Positions 19,095-28,408 are shown, numbered from the stretch's first letter. The stretch is 64,000 nucleotides of DNA from Gammaproteobacteria bacterium (GCA_026705345.1 JAPPAV010000140.1:124001-188000); one strand, 5' to 3'. Translations and numbers: made by a program. The notes: a model not told the origin generated them from the sequence alone.

Positions 19095-22086
19095 CCTGCC
19101 GCTCCCCCTTCGGGTCGTAGAAGACGGAATCGACGATCGACGCCTTGAGGATCCGGCCATCGGCGAGGGGACAGTAGACGGTTTCACCCGTTCGGCTCGC
19201 TCCACCCTTCACCATGCCGAGCGCGATGGGACGCGATAGCCGGGCGCTGTAGTAGCTGGATGTCACGTGGCCGGCGATCGGCGCCGGCGGCGGGCGTTCG
19301 GGATCGTCGACCAACTGCCCGCCCTCCGGAAGCACGGTCTTGGCATCGTCGGTGGCGAGCCCTACAAGCTGTGGGCGGTCTTCGCGTAGATGGTCCGCCA
19401 GCTCGAGGGAGCGGTCACCGAGAAACCCGAACGGCTTGTTGCGGCGTACCGCCCAGTCCATGCCCATGTCGGCCGGCGTCATGGATCCGTCGGCGTCCTG
19501 CCCGACGATGATGAAGCCTTTTTCGGCGCGCAGCACGTGCATGGTTTCCGTGCCGTACGGCGTGATGTCGAATTCCGCCCCGGCATCGATGAGCGCGTCC
19601 CAGACCGCCCGGCCATGCTGTGCCGGGACGTTGACCTCGAAGGACAGTTCGCCGCTGAAGCTGATGCGGAATACCCGGGCCGGCACGCCCGCGACATGGC
19701 CTTCGCGAACCGCCATGAACGGGAATACATCTCCGGACAGGTCAACATCCGGGCAAACCTTGGCCAAGACGGTGCGGGACTTCGGCCCGACAAGGGCCGC
19801 GGTAGCCCAATGATCCGTCACGGACGTGAAGTACACCGCAAGTTCCGGCCATTCCGTCTGGTGCCATCGTTCCAACCACGAGAACACCACCTCCGCGTTG
19901 CCAGTGGTGGTGTGCATTAGGTAGCGGTTCTCCGCCAGCCGCGCCGTTACGCCGTCGTCGAAGATCGTGCCGTCCTCGTGAAGCATGAGGCCATAGCGGC
20001 ACCGCCCAATACCGAGCTTGCGGAACCCGGTGGTATAGACCCGGTCCAGAAACTCCGCGGCGTCGGCGCCCTGGATATCGATCTTGCCGAGCGTCGACGC
20101 GTCCACGATCGCCACGCCGTCCCGGGCCGCCAGGCATTCGCGGCTCACCGCCTGCTGCATCGTTTCGCCAGGCCTCGGGTAGTACCAGGGCCGCTTCCAT
20201 CGCCCCACGTCCTCCCATTCGGCACCCTGGGCTGTGTGCCACGCGTGCATGGGTGTGTGTCGTTCCGGATCGAATAACTCGCCCACGTCGCGTCCCGCGA
20301 TGGCGCCAAAGGTGGCCGGCGTGTAGGAAGGCCGGTACATCGTCGTACCCACCTCAGCGATGTCCTTGCCGAGAGCTTCGGCGAGGATGGCGACCCCGTT
20401 GACGTTGCCGAGCTTGCCCTGGTCCGTGCCGAAACCAAGCGCCGTGTAGCGTTTGACGTGCTCCACCGACTCATAGCCCTCCCGCGCCGCGAGTTCGATG
20501 TCCGCAGCGGTGACATCCAACTGGAGGTCCACGAACTGTTTGGGTGCGCGGCTCACGCGCTTGGGGTGCGGTACCCGGAACAGCGACCGTGCCAGCGCCT
20601 CGGGCGGTTCGTCGACCTCGGGTGCCGCCCGCGTCGTTCGGCCACTGCCGAAGCCGGCACGCGATGCGGCGGTGGCGCCGGCGAGCGCCCCCTGCTCCAG
20701 GCAGCCGCGCAGCGTGGGCGTCCCCGCCACCGCACCCGCACAGAGCGTGCCTTCACCGAGATCGCCGGGCAGGAACGCGCCTGCAGAGTCACTCCAGCCT
20801 GGTTTGACTCCCGTCTGCGAACCAAGATGCAGCGTCGGGTTCCAGCCGCCGGAACACGCCATCAGGTCACAGGCCAGTCGCCGGGACACGCCCGCCAGCA
20901 CGTTGCCCTGCAACGGCGCGACAACCGCGCCGGAGACCCGACCGCGGCCGAGAGCCTCGGTGACGGCATGGCCGGCGATCACGTCGATGCCAGCGTTCTT
21001 CGCCGACGCCACCCATCCGCCGGCGGGACTATCCCGGGGATCAACGATCGCCACGACCTCGCGGCCCGCCCTTTGCCAATCCAATGCCGTTCGATAGCCG
21101 TGATCGCTGGTCGTGAAGAGCAGCAGGCGCCTGCCGGGCGCGACCGCGTAGCGGTTGACGTAGGTGGACACCGACGAGGCCAGCATCACGCCGGGTAGGT
21201 CGTTGTTGGCGAATACCAGCGGCCGCTCGATGGCGCCTGTCGCGAGCACGACCTGTTCGGCACGAACCCGATGCAGCCGTTCCCGAGTCCCGGTACCGGA
21301 CACCGGCCCCAAGTGGTCGGATCGGCGTTCGACGATGGTCAGGAAGTTGTGGTCGTAGTAGCCGCTGACCGTGCTCCTCGGCAGCAATTCGAGATTCGCG
21401 GACGCGTCAAGCTCGGCCAAGGCGCCGGCAAGCCAGGCCGCGGGGCTTTCGCCACCCAACGCCCGCGTTTCCGCCAACAGGCTGCCGCCGAACTCCGACT
21501 GTTCATCCGCAAGCAGCACGCGCGCCCCCGACCGTGCCGCTTCGAGGGCCGCGCTCAAGCCCGCGGGACCGGCTCCGACCACCAGCACATCGCAGTGATG
21601 GTTCATCCGGTCGTAGGTATCGGGATCTGCAGCATCCGGAGCCTTGCCGAAGCCCGCGGCGTGTCGCAACACGCGCTCCCAAGCCATCCAAGCCCGCGGC
21701 GACGACATGAAGGTCTTGTAGTAGAAGCCCGCCGGTATCAGGCGGCCGAACGCGCCAGCGACACGCTGGAAAACCGACGACCCGGTCGAACGGGCTACCA
21801 ATCCGTCGTAGAGTTCCACTTGGGTCGCTCGCAGATTCGGCACGCATGACGCGCCGGCGCCGACCTCGACGATCGCGTTGGGCTCCTCCGCGCCGTGACC
21901 CATGATCCCACGTGGACGCCCGTACTTGAAGCTTCGACCAACGACATCCACGCCGTTGGCGAGCAACGCGGAGGCCAGGGTGTCGCCGGCAAAGCCGCGG
22001 CGGGCACGGCCGTCGAACACGAAATCCAGGGCTTGGTCACGGTCGATCCGGCCCCCGGCACCCAAACGGTGTACCTCTCCGCCCAC
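19087..22086 (-). CDS. soxA: Sarcosine oxidase alpha subunit
   Basis: 999 residues, the full family length. Residues 20-75 form the N-terminal domain with the signature GDTLASALLANGV and VGRSFKYGRPRGI. A dinucleotide fold (VLVVGAGPAGLSAALEAARS) begins near residue 165, and the GcvT-like tetrahydrofolate-binding half occupies roughly the last 380 residues (DASTLGKIDIQGADAAEFLD, SFEVNVPAQHGRAVWDAL). In the complex this subunit carries NAD+ and the folate site where the formaldehyde-level carbon is trapped. The gene starts right after the soxD stop and overlaps soxG, so the four subunits are translated together. Confidence 0.96.
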   Translation of the reverse strand: MGGEVHRLGAGGRIDRDQALDFVFDGRARRGFAGDTLASALLANGVDVVGRSFKYGRPRGIMGHGAEEPNAIVEVGAGASCVPNLRATQVELYDGLVARSTGSSVFQRVAGAFGRLIPAGFYYKTFMSSPRAWMAWERVLRHAAGFGKAPDAADPDTYDRMNHHCDVLVVGAGPAGLSAALEAARSGARVLLADEQSEFGGSLLAETRALGGESPAAWLAGALAELDASANLELLPRSTVSGYYDHNFLTIVERRSDHLGPVSGTGTRERLHRVRAEQVVLATGAIERPLVFANNDLPGVMLASSVSTYVNRYAVAPGRRLLLFTTSDHGYRTALDWQRAGREVVAIVDPRDSPAGGWVASAKNAGIDVIAGHAVTEALGRGRVSGAVVAPLQGNVLAGVSRRLACDLMACSGGWNPTLHLGSQTGVKPGWSDSAGAFLPGDLGEGTLCAGAVAGTPTLRGCLEQGALAGATAASRAGFGSGRTTRAAPEVDEPPEALARSLFRVPHPKRVSRAPKQFVDLQLDVTAADIELAAREGYESVEHVKRYTALGFGTDQGKLGNVNGVAILAEALGKDIAEVGTTMYRPSYTPATFGAIAGRDVGELFDPERHTPMHAWHTAQGAEWEDVGRWKRPWYYPRPGETMQQAVSRECLAARDGVAIVDASTLGKIDIQGADAAEFLDRVYTTGFRKLGIGRCRYGLMLHEDGTIFDDGVTARLAENRYLMHTTTGNAEVVFSWLERWHQTEWPELAVYFTSVTDHWATAALVGPKSRTVLAKVCPDVDLSGDVFPFMAVREGHVAGVPARVFRISFSGELSFEVNVPAQHGRAVWDALIDAGAEFDITPYGTETMHVLRAEKGFIIVGQDADGSMTPADMGMDWAVRRNKPFGFLGDRSLELADHLREDRPQLVGLATDDAKTVLPEGGQLVDDPERPPPAPIAGHVTSSYYSARLSRPIALGMVKGGASRTGETVYCPLADGRILKASIVDSVFYDPKGERQDV

Positions 22087-22374
22087 CTAGGCCTCTCTCC
22101 GTTCCGGTGGCACCTCGCCCACCAAGTACACCGCGAGAATCTCGTAGCTCACGGTGTCGCGCAGGACGTTGAAGTATCTGCCGCAGCCCGCGGTGTGGAC
22201 CCACATCTCCCGGTGCGGGCCCCGGGGGTTCGTGCGGGCATGCAGGTATTCGCCCCACCGGGCGTCGGACAACGACGACGGATCGGCAGGTCGCGGGATG
22301 TGTGCTTCGCCCGCGTAGCTGAATTCCTCCTCGCTACGCAGCTCTCGACAGTAGGGGCAGCGGATCCGGAACAT
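22087..22374 (-). CDS. soxD: Sarcosine oxidase delta subunit
   Basis: 95 residues. The zinc-binding pattern is visible: RIRCPYCRELR at the N-terminus and HTAGCGRYFNVLRDT in the second half, as in SoxD subunits. Length agrees with the family (about 90-100). The ATG shares one base with the soxB stop (TGATG), and the stop abuts the soxA start, so the gene is tightly coupled to its neighbours. It has no catalytic role of its own and stabilises the heterotetramer. Confidence 0.95.
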   Translation of the reverse strand: MFRIRCPYCRELRSEEEFSYAGEAHIPRPADPSSLSDARWGEYLHARTNPRGPHREMWVHTAGCGRYFNVLRDTVSYEILAVYLVGEVPPERREA

Positions 22375-23624
22375 CAGTGGGCGACGCCGGCGGCGCCGTG
22401 CTCGTCGACCAGAGCGCCGGTGGCGAAGCGGTCGAGCGAGAACGGCGCGGCGAGTGGATGGGGACGTTCATGGGCCAGCGTGTCCGCGAACACGTAGCCC
22501 GAACCGGGCGTGGCCTTGAAGCCGCCCGTACCCCAGCCGCAGTTGAAATAGAGGCCGCGAACGGGCGTCTCGCCGATGACGGGGCAGGCGTCCGGGCAGA
22601 TGTCGACGATGCCGCCCCAGTGCCGGTTCATGCGCACGCGGCTGAAAGCCGGGAAGAGTTCACACACGGCTTGCAACGTGTGTTCGATGACCGAGAAGGA
22701 ACCCCGCTGCCCGTAGCCGTTGTAGGAATCGGTACCGGCGCCGATCACCAGGTCGCCCTTGTCCGCCTGGCTCACGTAGCAGTGCACCCCACTCGACTGC
22801 ACGACGACGTCAAGACACGGCTTGAGCGGTTCGGAGACCAACGCCTGCAGCGGTCGCGATTCAATCGGCAACTTAAGCCCCGCCATCGCTGCCAGCACAC
22901 CCGAGTTGCCGGCTGTCACGCACGCCACCTTGCGCGCGCCGATGAAGCCCCGGGATGTCTCGACACCCGTGACCGCACCGTTGTCGCAGCGAATTCCCGT
23001 GACCTCGGTCCGCTGCAGGATGTCGACGCCCTGGCCGTCGGCGGCACGGGCGAAACCCCACGCCACCGCGTCGTGCCTGGCGACTCCGCCGCGGCGCTGC
23101 AACGAGGCACCGAGTACTGGGTAGCGCGCATTCGGCGAACAGTTCATCAGCGGCACCAGCTTCTGCACCTCGGCGGTGGAGAGCAGTTCGGCATCGATGC
23201 CGTTTAAGCGGTTGGCGTTCACCCGGCGTTCGATCTCGCGCATGTCGTGGAGGTTGTGACCTAGGTAGAGCACGCCGCGCGGAGAGAACATGACGTTGAA
23301 GTTGAGCTCCTGGCTCAACCCCTCCCACAGCTTGAGCGAGAACTCGTAGAGGTGCGACGACTCGTCGCGCAGGTAGTTGGACCGCACGATGGTGGTGTTG
23401 CGACCCGTATTGCCGCCGCCCAGCCAGCCCTTCTCGACGACCGCCACGTCAGTGACGCCGTGCACCTTGGCGAGATAGTAGGCAGTTGCCAGCCCGTGGC
23501 CGCCACCCCCGACGATCACGGTGTCGTATGCCTTCTTCGGCGCGGGGTCACGCCATGCCCGCTGCCAGTTCTCGTGGTAGTGCCTGGCGTGACGGACCAG
23601 GCCGAAAAGCGAGTATTTTTCCAT
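22374..23624 (-). CDS. soxB: Sarcosine oxidase beta subunit
   Basis: 416 residues from the ATG that gives MEKYSLFGL; a GTG/ATG eight codons earlier is possible, but this start matches the family. FAD-binding fold [17 protein letters not shown] at residues 34-50, [17 protein letters not shown] at 69-85. ARHDAVAW near residue 184 contains the His that, from family knowledge, I take as the covalent FMN attachment site. The catalytic centre oxidises the N-methyl group of sarcosine. First gene of soxBDAG, divergent from an HD-domain gene across 90 bases that hold an inverted repeat. Confidence 0.95.
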   Translation of the reverse strand: MEKYSLFGLVRHARHYHENWQRAWRDPAPKKAYDTVIVGGGGHGLATAYYLAKVHGVTDVAVVEKGWLGGGNTGRNTTIVRSNYLRDESSHLYEFSLKLWEGLSQELNFNVMFSPRGVLYLGHNLHDMREIERRVNANRLNGIDAELLSTAEVQKLVPLMNCSPNARYPVLGASLQRRGGVARHDAVAWGFARAADGQGVDILQRTEVTGIRCDNGAVTGVETSRGFIGARKVACVTAGNSGVLAAMAGLKLPIESRPLQALVSEPLKPCLDVVVQSSGVHCYVSQADKGDLVIGAGTDSYNGYGQRGSFSVIEHTLQAVCELFPAFSRVRMNRHWGGIVDICPDACPVIGETPVRGLYFNCGWGTGGFKATPGSGYVFADTLAHERPHPLAAPFSLDRFATGALVDEHGAAGVAH

Positions 23625-23671
23625 TCGTCGGGAGTTCAACCCGCGCAATATCGTTTCTCAATCGAAGGGTA

Positions 23672-23697
23672 TTTGACCATAATTCGTTTCCGTCAAA
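23672..23697. promoter_or_regulatory. Inverted repeat between soxB and the HD gene
   Basis: TTTGAC and GTCAAA form exact arms separated by 14 bases in the 90-base divergent intergenic region. On the minus strand TTGACG could serve as a -35 element for soxB with a weak -10 about 17 bases on. The symmetric placement between two divergent genes suggests a shared operator, but no regulator can be named from sequence alone. Confidence 0.4.
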
Positions 23698-23714
23698 GGG
23701 CGGAGAACCGACCC

Positions 23715-24317
23715 ATGAATGACCCGAATGCGACTTCGGTCGTCGGCTTCACCCGCATGGACCGAGGCACGGCCCGCGACTACGCCCTGCTCGACGAGCT
23801 GGCGAAACCCTATATCGCCGAGACCGGCGAGCGGGTTCTCGCCTACCTCGAGAGCCTCAAGGGCGGATTCCCCGGCTACCAGGTGGATCGCTACGTGCAC
23901 TCGCTGCAAACGGCCACGCGGGCCTTGCGCGCCGGCGAATGCGAAGAGATCGTGGTGGCCGCACTGCTCCACGACATCGGCGACAACCTGGCGCCGGAGA
24001 ACCACGCCGAAGTGGCGGCCGGCGTGCTACGGCCCTACGTGGCCAGACACACCTATTGGATGGTGCTGCACCACGGCTTGTTCCAGGGCTACTACTACTT
24101 CGACAAGACCGGCGGCGACCCCAACGAGCGCGAGCGGCACCGGGATCACCCGGCTTACGAGATGACCGTCCGTTTCTGCGCGGACTACGACCAACTGTCA
24201 TTCGATCCGCAATACGACACCTTCGCCTTAGGCCACTTCGCACCGATGGTCGAAGGCGTATTTGCACGGGAGCCTTGGGGCGAACACACCGAGCAGGACT
24301 GGCCGATGCGTGGATGA
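23715..24317 (+). CDS. HD-domain protein, possible diiron oxygenase or phosphohydrolase
   Basis: 200 residues from ATG 23715. The frame is open upstream, but that part is antisense to soxB. The HD signature is LLHDIGD near residue 90, preceded by RYVHSLQTATRA and followed by ENHAEVAAGVL, MVLHHGLFQGYYY and a late Asp-rich stretch (FCADYDQLSFD). The order H...HD...H...H...D is that of HD metal sites in both phosphohydrolases and the PhnZ/TmpB/MIOX-like mixed-valence diiron oxygenases. Its placement back to back with soxBDAG, in a region devoted to methylated amines, makes an oxygenase role attractive, but sequence alone does not separate the two options. A large hairpin follows the stop. Confidence 0.8.
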   Translation: MNDPNATSVVGFTRMDRGTARDYALLDELAKPYIAETGERVLAYLESLKGGFPGYQVDRYVHSLQTATRALRAGECEEIVVAALLHDIGDNLAPENHAEVAAGVLRPYVARHTYWMVLHHGLFQGYYYFDKTGGDPNERERHRDHPAYEMTVRFCADYDQLSFDPQYDTFALGHFAPMVEGVFAREPWGEHTEQDWPMRG

Positions 24318-24337
24318 TGCGTTTCCCATTCTTCCGA

Positions 24338-24374
24338 CCTTGAAAACCGGACGGCAAACGTCCAATTTTCAAGG
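24338..24374. terminator. Large symmetric hairpin after the HD gene
   Basis: A 37-base inverted repeat: outer arms CCTTGAAAA / TTTTCAAGG (9 bp) and inner arms GGACG / CGTCC (5 bp), separated by a symmetric 2-base bulge, loop GCAAA. It begins 20 bases after the HD stop. There is no immediate T-run on either strand apart from the T4 inside the arm, so termination is likely but not certain. It also marks the border to a decayed region. Confidence 0.5.
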
Positions 24375-24387
24375 TAACGAAGGCTTT

Positions 24388-24909
24388 TTAGCCGCCCTGA
24401 CGAACGACCGTGGACACGCCGTCGATGAGTTCCCCCTCACTCTCTGCAGTCGCGATGAGTTCTGCGGTTGCCGACAGCCGGTCCCAGTCCTCAGTATCTC
24501 CTAGCAAAGCCTCGACTCGTTCGCCAACCGCTTCGCCGAATCGCCCCGCGGCAAAGCGGCGCAGTAGGGTGCGATGCTGCGTCACGCCCTCCCGGCGCCC
24601 TTCGGCCACGCCCTCCCGGCGCCCTTCGGCCACGCCTTCCCGGCGCCACTGTTCAGGCCACTGCGCCATCCGTTCGACCAACGTCATTGTCGCTTCCTCC
24701 AACGTCACGCCGAGTGCCGGTCCGGCCTGTCCGGGTCTCCGGGCCACCATCTGCCGCATCCACGCCACGAACGCGCCGCCGAGGCTCGAGTCCTCCGGCG
24801 ACAACCAATCCCGCAGCGCCTCGGCCACCCGAGCGACATCTGCCGGCGTCCGGCTTTGCTCGAAACCGACCACCGCCCGCATCAGGTTGCCCAGCGGTAG
24901 ATCGTCCAC
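24388..24909 (-). pseudogene. C-terminal remnant of an Rpn/PD-(D/E)XK-type transposase-like nuclease
   Basis: 173 codons from GTG 24909, or slightly more: the same frame reads SLLLDERHVAVDDLPLGNL up to an in-frame TAG at 24940-24942. DDLPLGNLMRAVVGFEQSRT, ALRDWLSP and the charged C-terminal run of repeated EGRREGVA are the hallmark C-terminal region of the Rpn family (recombination-promoting nuclease, PF04754-like). The N-terminal nuclease domain with its catalytic residues is missing, so this is a fragment. A 24-base tandem repeat encodes the EGRREGVA units. It lies in the only sizeable non-coding gap of the window. Confidence 0.65.
24583..24647. repeat. 24-base tandem repeat, 2.7 units
   Basis: Two exact 24-base units at 24583-24606 and 24607-24630, followed by a partial third with one change up to 24647. 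On the minus strand the unit encodes EGRREGVA. Tandem expansion of this linker is common in Rpn-family proteins. Not a CRISPR: there are no spacers. Confidence 0.85.
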
Positions 24910-24939
24910 CGCGACGTGGCGCTCGTCAAGAAGCAGCGA

Positions 24940-25128
24940 CTACCGTGTGGCACCGTGCACGATCCGATGTGCGACCAGATCGCGCATCTCCAACGCAGCC
25001 GCCCACGGCGCCGCCAACGTCTTGGGCAGATGTCGGAAACTCCCGTAGCCGATCACCGCCAAGGTTCGTGGGACTTCTCTCACTCCAACCGTAGGACGGG
25101 TGCGAGTCGGAGACCATGCGTCACATCG
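24940..25128 (-). pseudogene. Possible HepT/DUF86-like remnant
   Basis: An in-frame stretch between TAG 25129-25131 and TAG 24940-24942 with no convincing start. Its reading includes LAVIGYGSFRHLPKTL and PWAAALEMRDLVAHRI, which resembles the HepT/DUF86 pattern (IGEA-x-RxLP...PW-x(5)-GMRD-x(2)-H). The last part is only about 47 residues and directly abuts the Rpn-like remnant in the same frame, so it looks like two decayed genes joined, or a single degraded unknown gene. Assignment is by eye and weak. Confidence 0.35.
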
Positions 25129-25166
25129 CTAGGCCGCCACGACCCACCAACCAAGGGAGCGCCGGA

Positions 25167-27599
25167 CTACGATCGCAACCGTTCGTTAGTAGGGTCCCAA
25201 GGGCTTTCCTCGACCACCTTGGCAGCGTAGCGCTCGTCCAGAATGTCGATCTCGAGCGCGGTGCCCTGCTCGGCAAGTTCGGGTCTCACCATCCCCAAGG
25301 CCAACGACTGCTCCAACCGGAAGCCGTAGTTGCCGCTGGTTGCCCGACCGACCATTTCGCCGCCGATGTACAGCGGGTTGTTGCCGATCGCGTCCGCATC
25401 CTCGGGCCCTTCCACCGCCAGGGTCACGAACGCGTTCGAGAAGCCCCGCTGATGCCAAGCCATGAGTCCCTCGCGTCCGGTGAATTCTTGCTTGTCCAGG
25501 CGCACGAACCGGTCGAGACCCGATTCCAGCGCCGCGTATTCGATGGATAGTTCGGTGCCGATCATGCGGTAGGACTTCTCGAGGCGCAGGGAGTCCATGG
25601 CGCGGATGCCGAACGGCTTGAGACCGAGGTCGCCGCCCGCATCCACGAGGGCGTCGAAGATCGTGTTCTGGTATTCGATGCCGTGGTGTATCTCCCAGCC
25701 GAGTTCGCCGACGAAGTTGAGCCGCATCAGCTTGACGGGGGCTAAGCCGATGGTCGCATCCTTGCCGGTCAGCCAGCGGAACGCGTCGTTGCCGAGGTCG
25801 ATGTTGCAGACGCGGGACAGCAGATTCCGCGACTTGGGTCCCGCCAGCACCAAGACGCCCATGGCCGCTGTCAGGTTCTCGAAGCGGACCGACCCGTCGG
25901 CGGGCATCTGGCGACGCAGCCAATCGTGGTCAAGGCGCTGGAACGCGCCGGCCGACACGAGGTAGAAGCGGTCGGCGGCTTCCCGGTGGATCGTGAACTC
26001 CGAGTGCACGCCGCCCCGGCTGTCGAGCGCATGGCAGAGGCCGATGCGGCCCGTTCGCGGCAGGCGGTTGGCGACGAACCGATCGAGGAACGCCGCCGCG
26101 CCGGGACCGCTCAACCTGGCCTTGGCGAACGCCGTCATATCGAGCACCCCGACGTTGTCCCGGACGTTGCGGCACTCCTCGCCCACGTGCTCGAACCACC
26201 GGGACCGGCGGAACGACCAGTGATCCTCCCGGGGGACGCCTTGGGGCGCGAACCAGTTCGGGCGTTCCCAGCCGAACTTCTGTCCGAACACGGCACCTTT
26301 CTCGCGCATGCGCTCGTAGCAAGGCGCAGTGCGCAGCGGTCGTCCGGCCGGACGCTCCTCGTCCGGATAGTGCACGGTGAAGACGTTGGCGTAGGCTTCC
26401 TCGTTCTTGGCCTTCAGATAGGCGCCGGTGGCGTAGTCGCCGAAGCGGCGGGGATCCACGCCAAGCATGTCGATGGTGGGCTCGCCCTCCACGATCCACT
26501 CGGCAAGTTGCCAGCCAGCCCCGCCCGCCGCCGTGACGCCGAAACTGTGACCCTCGTTCAGCCAGAAGTTCGGCAGATCCCAGGCCGGCCCGATAACGGG
26601 ACTGCCATCCGGTGTATAGGCGATGGCACCGTTGTAGACGCGTTTGATGCCGAGTTGCTCGAAGATCGGCACCCGGCGAATCGCCGACTCGATGTGGGGC
26701 ATCAACCGGTCGATGTCGCCGTCGAAAAGCTCGTATTCGCTCTCGGCGTGCGGCCCGTCGAGATAGCATGCCGGCGCCCCCTTCTCGTACGGGCCGAGCA
26801 GCAGGCCACCGGCTTCCTCGCGCATGTACCAGGAGCCGTCGGACTCGCGCAGAACGCCCATCTCGGGGAGGCCCTGCTCGCGACGATCCACGATCGCCGG
26901 ATGCGCCTCGGTGACGATGTACTGGTGCTGTACGGGGAGAACGGGAACATCGAGGCCCACCATCGCACCGGTGCGTCGTGCGAAGTTGCCCGTGGCGGAT
27001 ACCACGTGTTCCGCGAGCCAATCGCCCTGGTCGGTCTGCACCCGCCACTCGCCGCCGGATGTCCGCTCGATGTCCGTCACGCAGGTCTGGCGGTGGATAG
27101 TCGCACCCCGTGCCCGGGCACCGCGGGCAAACGCCTGGGTGAGGTCCGCGGGCTGGATGTAGCCGTCATCCGGATGCCGAATGGCGCCGATCAACCCGTC
27201 GGTGACCGCCAGCGGCCAGATTTCACCGACCTGCGCCGGCGTTAGAAACTCCACGTTGACGCCGATGGTGCGTGCGACGCCCTCGTATTGGCGGTACTCG
27301 TCCATGCGGTCCGGCGTCATCGCCAAGCGGATGTTGCCCACCGTGCGCAGACCCACGTCCTGGCCGGTTTCCTCCTCGAGGGTGCGGTAGAGATTCACCG
27401 AGTACTTGTGGATTTGACCCACGGAGTAGCTCATGTTGAACAGCGGCAAGAGTCCGGCGGCATGCCATGTCGAACCGGAGGTGAGTTCCTTGCGCTCCAG
27501 GAGAGCCACATCGGACCACCCCTTGCGGGCGAGGTGGTACAGGGTGGCAACGCCTACCACGCCGCCGCCGATCACGACGACGCGCGCATGGCGCGTCAT
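25167..27599 (-). CDS. Dimethylglycine/sarcosine dehydrogenase-type FAD enzyme with GcvT domain
   Basis: 810 residues from ATG 27599, which forms an ATGA overlap with the stop of the upstream oxygenase gene. N-terminal FAD fold VVVIGGGVVGVATLYHLARK, then LTSGSTWHAAGLLP (His of the SGSTWHAAG motif is the covalent FAD site in the family). The FAO domain runs to about residue 430, followed by the GcvT-type folate-binding half (DMTAFAKARLSGPGAAAFLD, GELGWEIHHG). The layout and length match dimethylglycine or sarcosine dehydrogenases, which N-demethylate the substrate and pass the one-carbon unit to THF. Since SoxBDAG already covers sarcosine, dimethylglycine is the more likely substrate. Last gene of a five-gene one-carbon operon. 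Confidence 0.9.
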   Translation of the reverse strand: MTRHARVVVIGGGVVGVATLYHLARKGWSDVALLERKELTSGSTWHAAGLLPLFNMSYSVGQIHKYSVNLYRTLEEETGQDVGLRTVGNIRLAMTPDRMDEYRQYEGVARTIGVNVEFLTPAQVGEIWPLAVTDGLIGAIRHPDDGYIQPADLTQAFARGARARGATIHRQTCVTDIERTSGGEWRVQTDQGDWLAEHVVSATGNFARRTGAMVGLDVPVLPVQHQYIVTEAHPAIVDRREQGLPEMGVLRESDGSWYMREEAGGLLLGPYEKGAPACYLDGPHAESEYELFDGDIDRLMPHIESAIRRVPIFEQLGIKRVYNGAIAYTPDGSPVIGPAWDLPNFWLNEGHSFGVTAAGGAGWQLAEWIVEGEPTIDMLGVDPRRFGDYATGAYLKAKNEEAYANVFTVHYPDEERPAGRPLRTAPCYERMREKGAVFGQKFGWERPNWFAPQGVPREDHWSFRRSRWFEHVGEECRNVRDNVGVLDMTAFAKARLSGPGAAAFLDRFVANRLPRTGRIGLCHALDSRGGVHSEFTIHREAADRFYLVSAGAFQRLDHDWLRRQMPADGSVRFENLTAAMGVLVLAGPKSRNLLSRVCNIDLGNDAFRWLTGKDATIGLAPVKLMRLNFVGELGWEIHHGIEYQNTIFDALVDAGGDLGLKPFGIRAMDSLRLEKSYRMIGTELSIEYAALESGLDRFVRLDKQEFTGREGLMAWHQRGFSNAFVTLAVEGPEDADAIGNNPLYIGGEMVGRATSGNYGFRLEQSLALGMVRPELAEQGTALEIDILDERYAAKVVEESPWDPTNERLRS

Positions 27600-28408
27600 C
27601 GACGCCCTCCCGCGAGTCGGGGCGCTTCGAACCACCCCCACATCTCGGTTCCCGGCGACCCGTCAACGTCGGGTGCACAACGGCCGGCGCGCAGATCGTG
27701 CTCCCACACCGTGCGGCTGTCGATGCCGAACCGCGTACGGCCCGACGCATCGCATCTTCCCGCGTGAAGATGCGCTGCGGAAAAGCCCAGCAGATCGTCG
27801 GGCTCGATCAAAACCGGTGTCCCCGCCGTTTCCGGGTAGGCGGCCGTCGGCAATAGCGGGTAGCCACGCCCGGCACGTTCGAGTTCCTCGAAGTCCCACG
27901 CGGCGCTGTCATTCGCCACGGGGCTGCGAAAGGCGTCGGGCCACATCAGCATCGTCCCGGTCTCGCGCAGGGGGTACAGCGGCAGCCACCAGTTGACCTG
28001 CGCCATGATCCGGGACGCCCAGGTGTCCCGATGGGGTGGTAGCGGCGACAACCGCCGGTGGTCGATGTCACTCCGCGAAGGCACAACCCGAAGCCGAACG
28101 CGGTCGAGCCAAGTCGATTCGGGGGCGTATCCCACCGCGGTCAGAACATTGCGCCACTCCCGGCGAATGACTGCATCGTCAGCCACCCGGTTTCTCGCGC
28201 AAACGGCAAGTCGGCGATAGTCGGATGCCGGCAACGACGACTCCGCACCCGGAGGATCGTCCGTTCCGAATACATCCCTGACTATCGCCCGCACCATCTC
28301 GGCAAACCACCGCACCGCGGGAAGCTCTCGAAAGACCACGATGGCACCGTCGAACAGCGCGGCACTCAGATCCGCGGGATCCGTACCCGGTCGCCAACCC
28401 GTAAGCAC
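27596..28408 (-). CDS. Putative Fe(II)/2-oxoglutarate-dependent oxygenase
   Basis: 270 residues from GTG 28408, which shares one base with the formate-THF ligase stop; the stop overlaps the DMGDH ATG by four bases. The facial-triad pattern is visible: PHRDTW (H-x-D) near residue 145, the distal His in FSAAHLHAG near 220, and an Arg in RTRFGIDSRT ten residues later that could hold 2-oxoglutarate. NWWLPLYPL and GTMLMWPD are cupin-like strands. No family name can be given with certainty. Being locked between fhs and a dimethylglycine dehydrogenase, it may hydroxylate an N-methyl group, with formaldehyde release, but this is inference. Confidence 0.75.
   Translation of the reverse strand: MLTGWRPGTDPADLSAALFDGAIVVFRELPAVRWFAEMVRAIVRDVFGTDDPPGAESSLPASDYRRLAVCARNRVADDAVIRREWRNVLTAVGYAPESTWLDRVRLRVVPSRSDIDHRRLSPLPPHRDTWASRIMAQVNWWLPLYPLRETGTMLMWPDAFRSPVANDSAAWDFEELERAGRGYPLLPTAAYPETAGTPVLIEPDDLLGFSAAHLHAGRCDASGRTRFGIDSRTVWEHDLRAGRCAPDVDGSPGTEMWGWFEAPRLAGGRR

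Noticed and set aside
24583-24647. CRISPR-like short repeats
   Set aside because: The 24-base units are back to back without spacers and encode a repeated linker.
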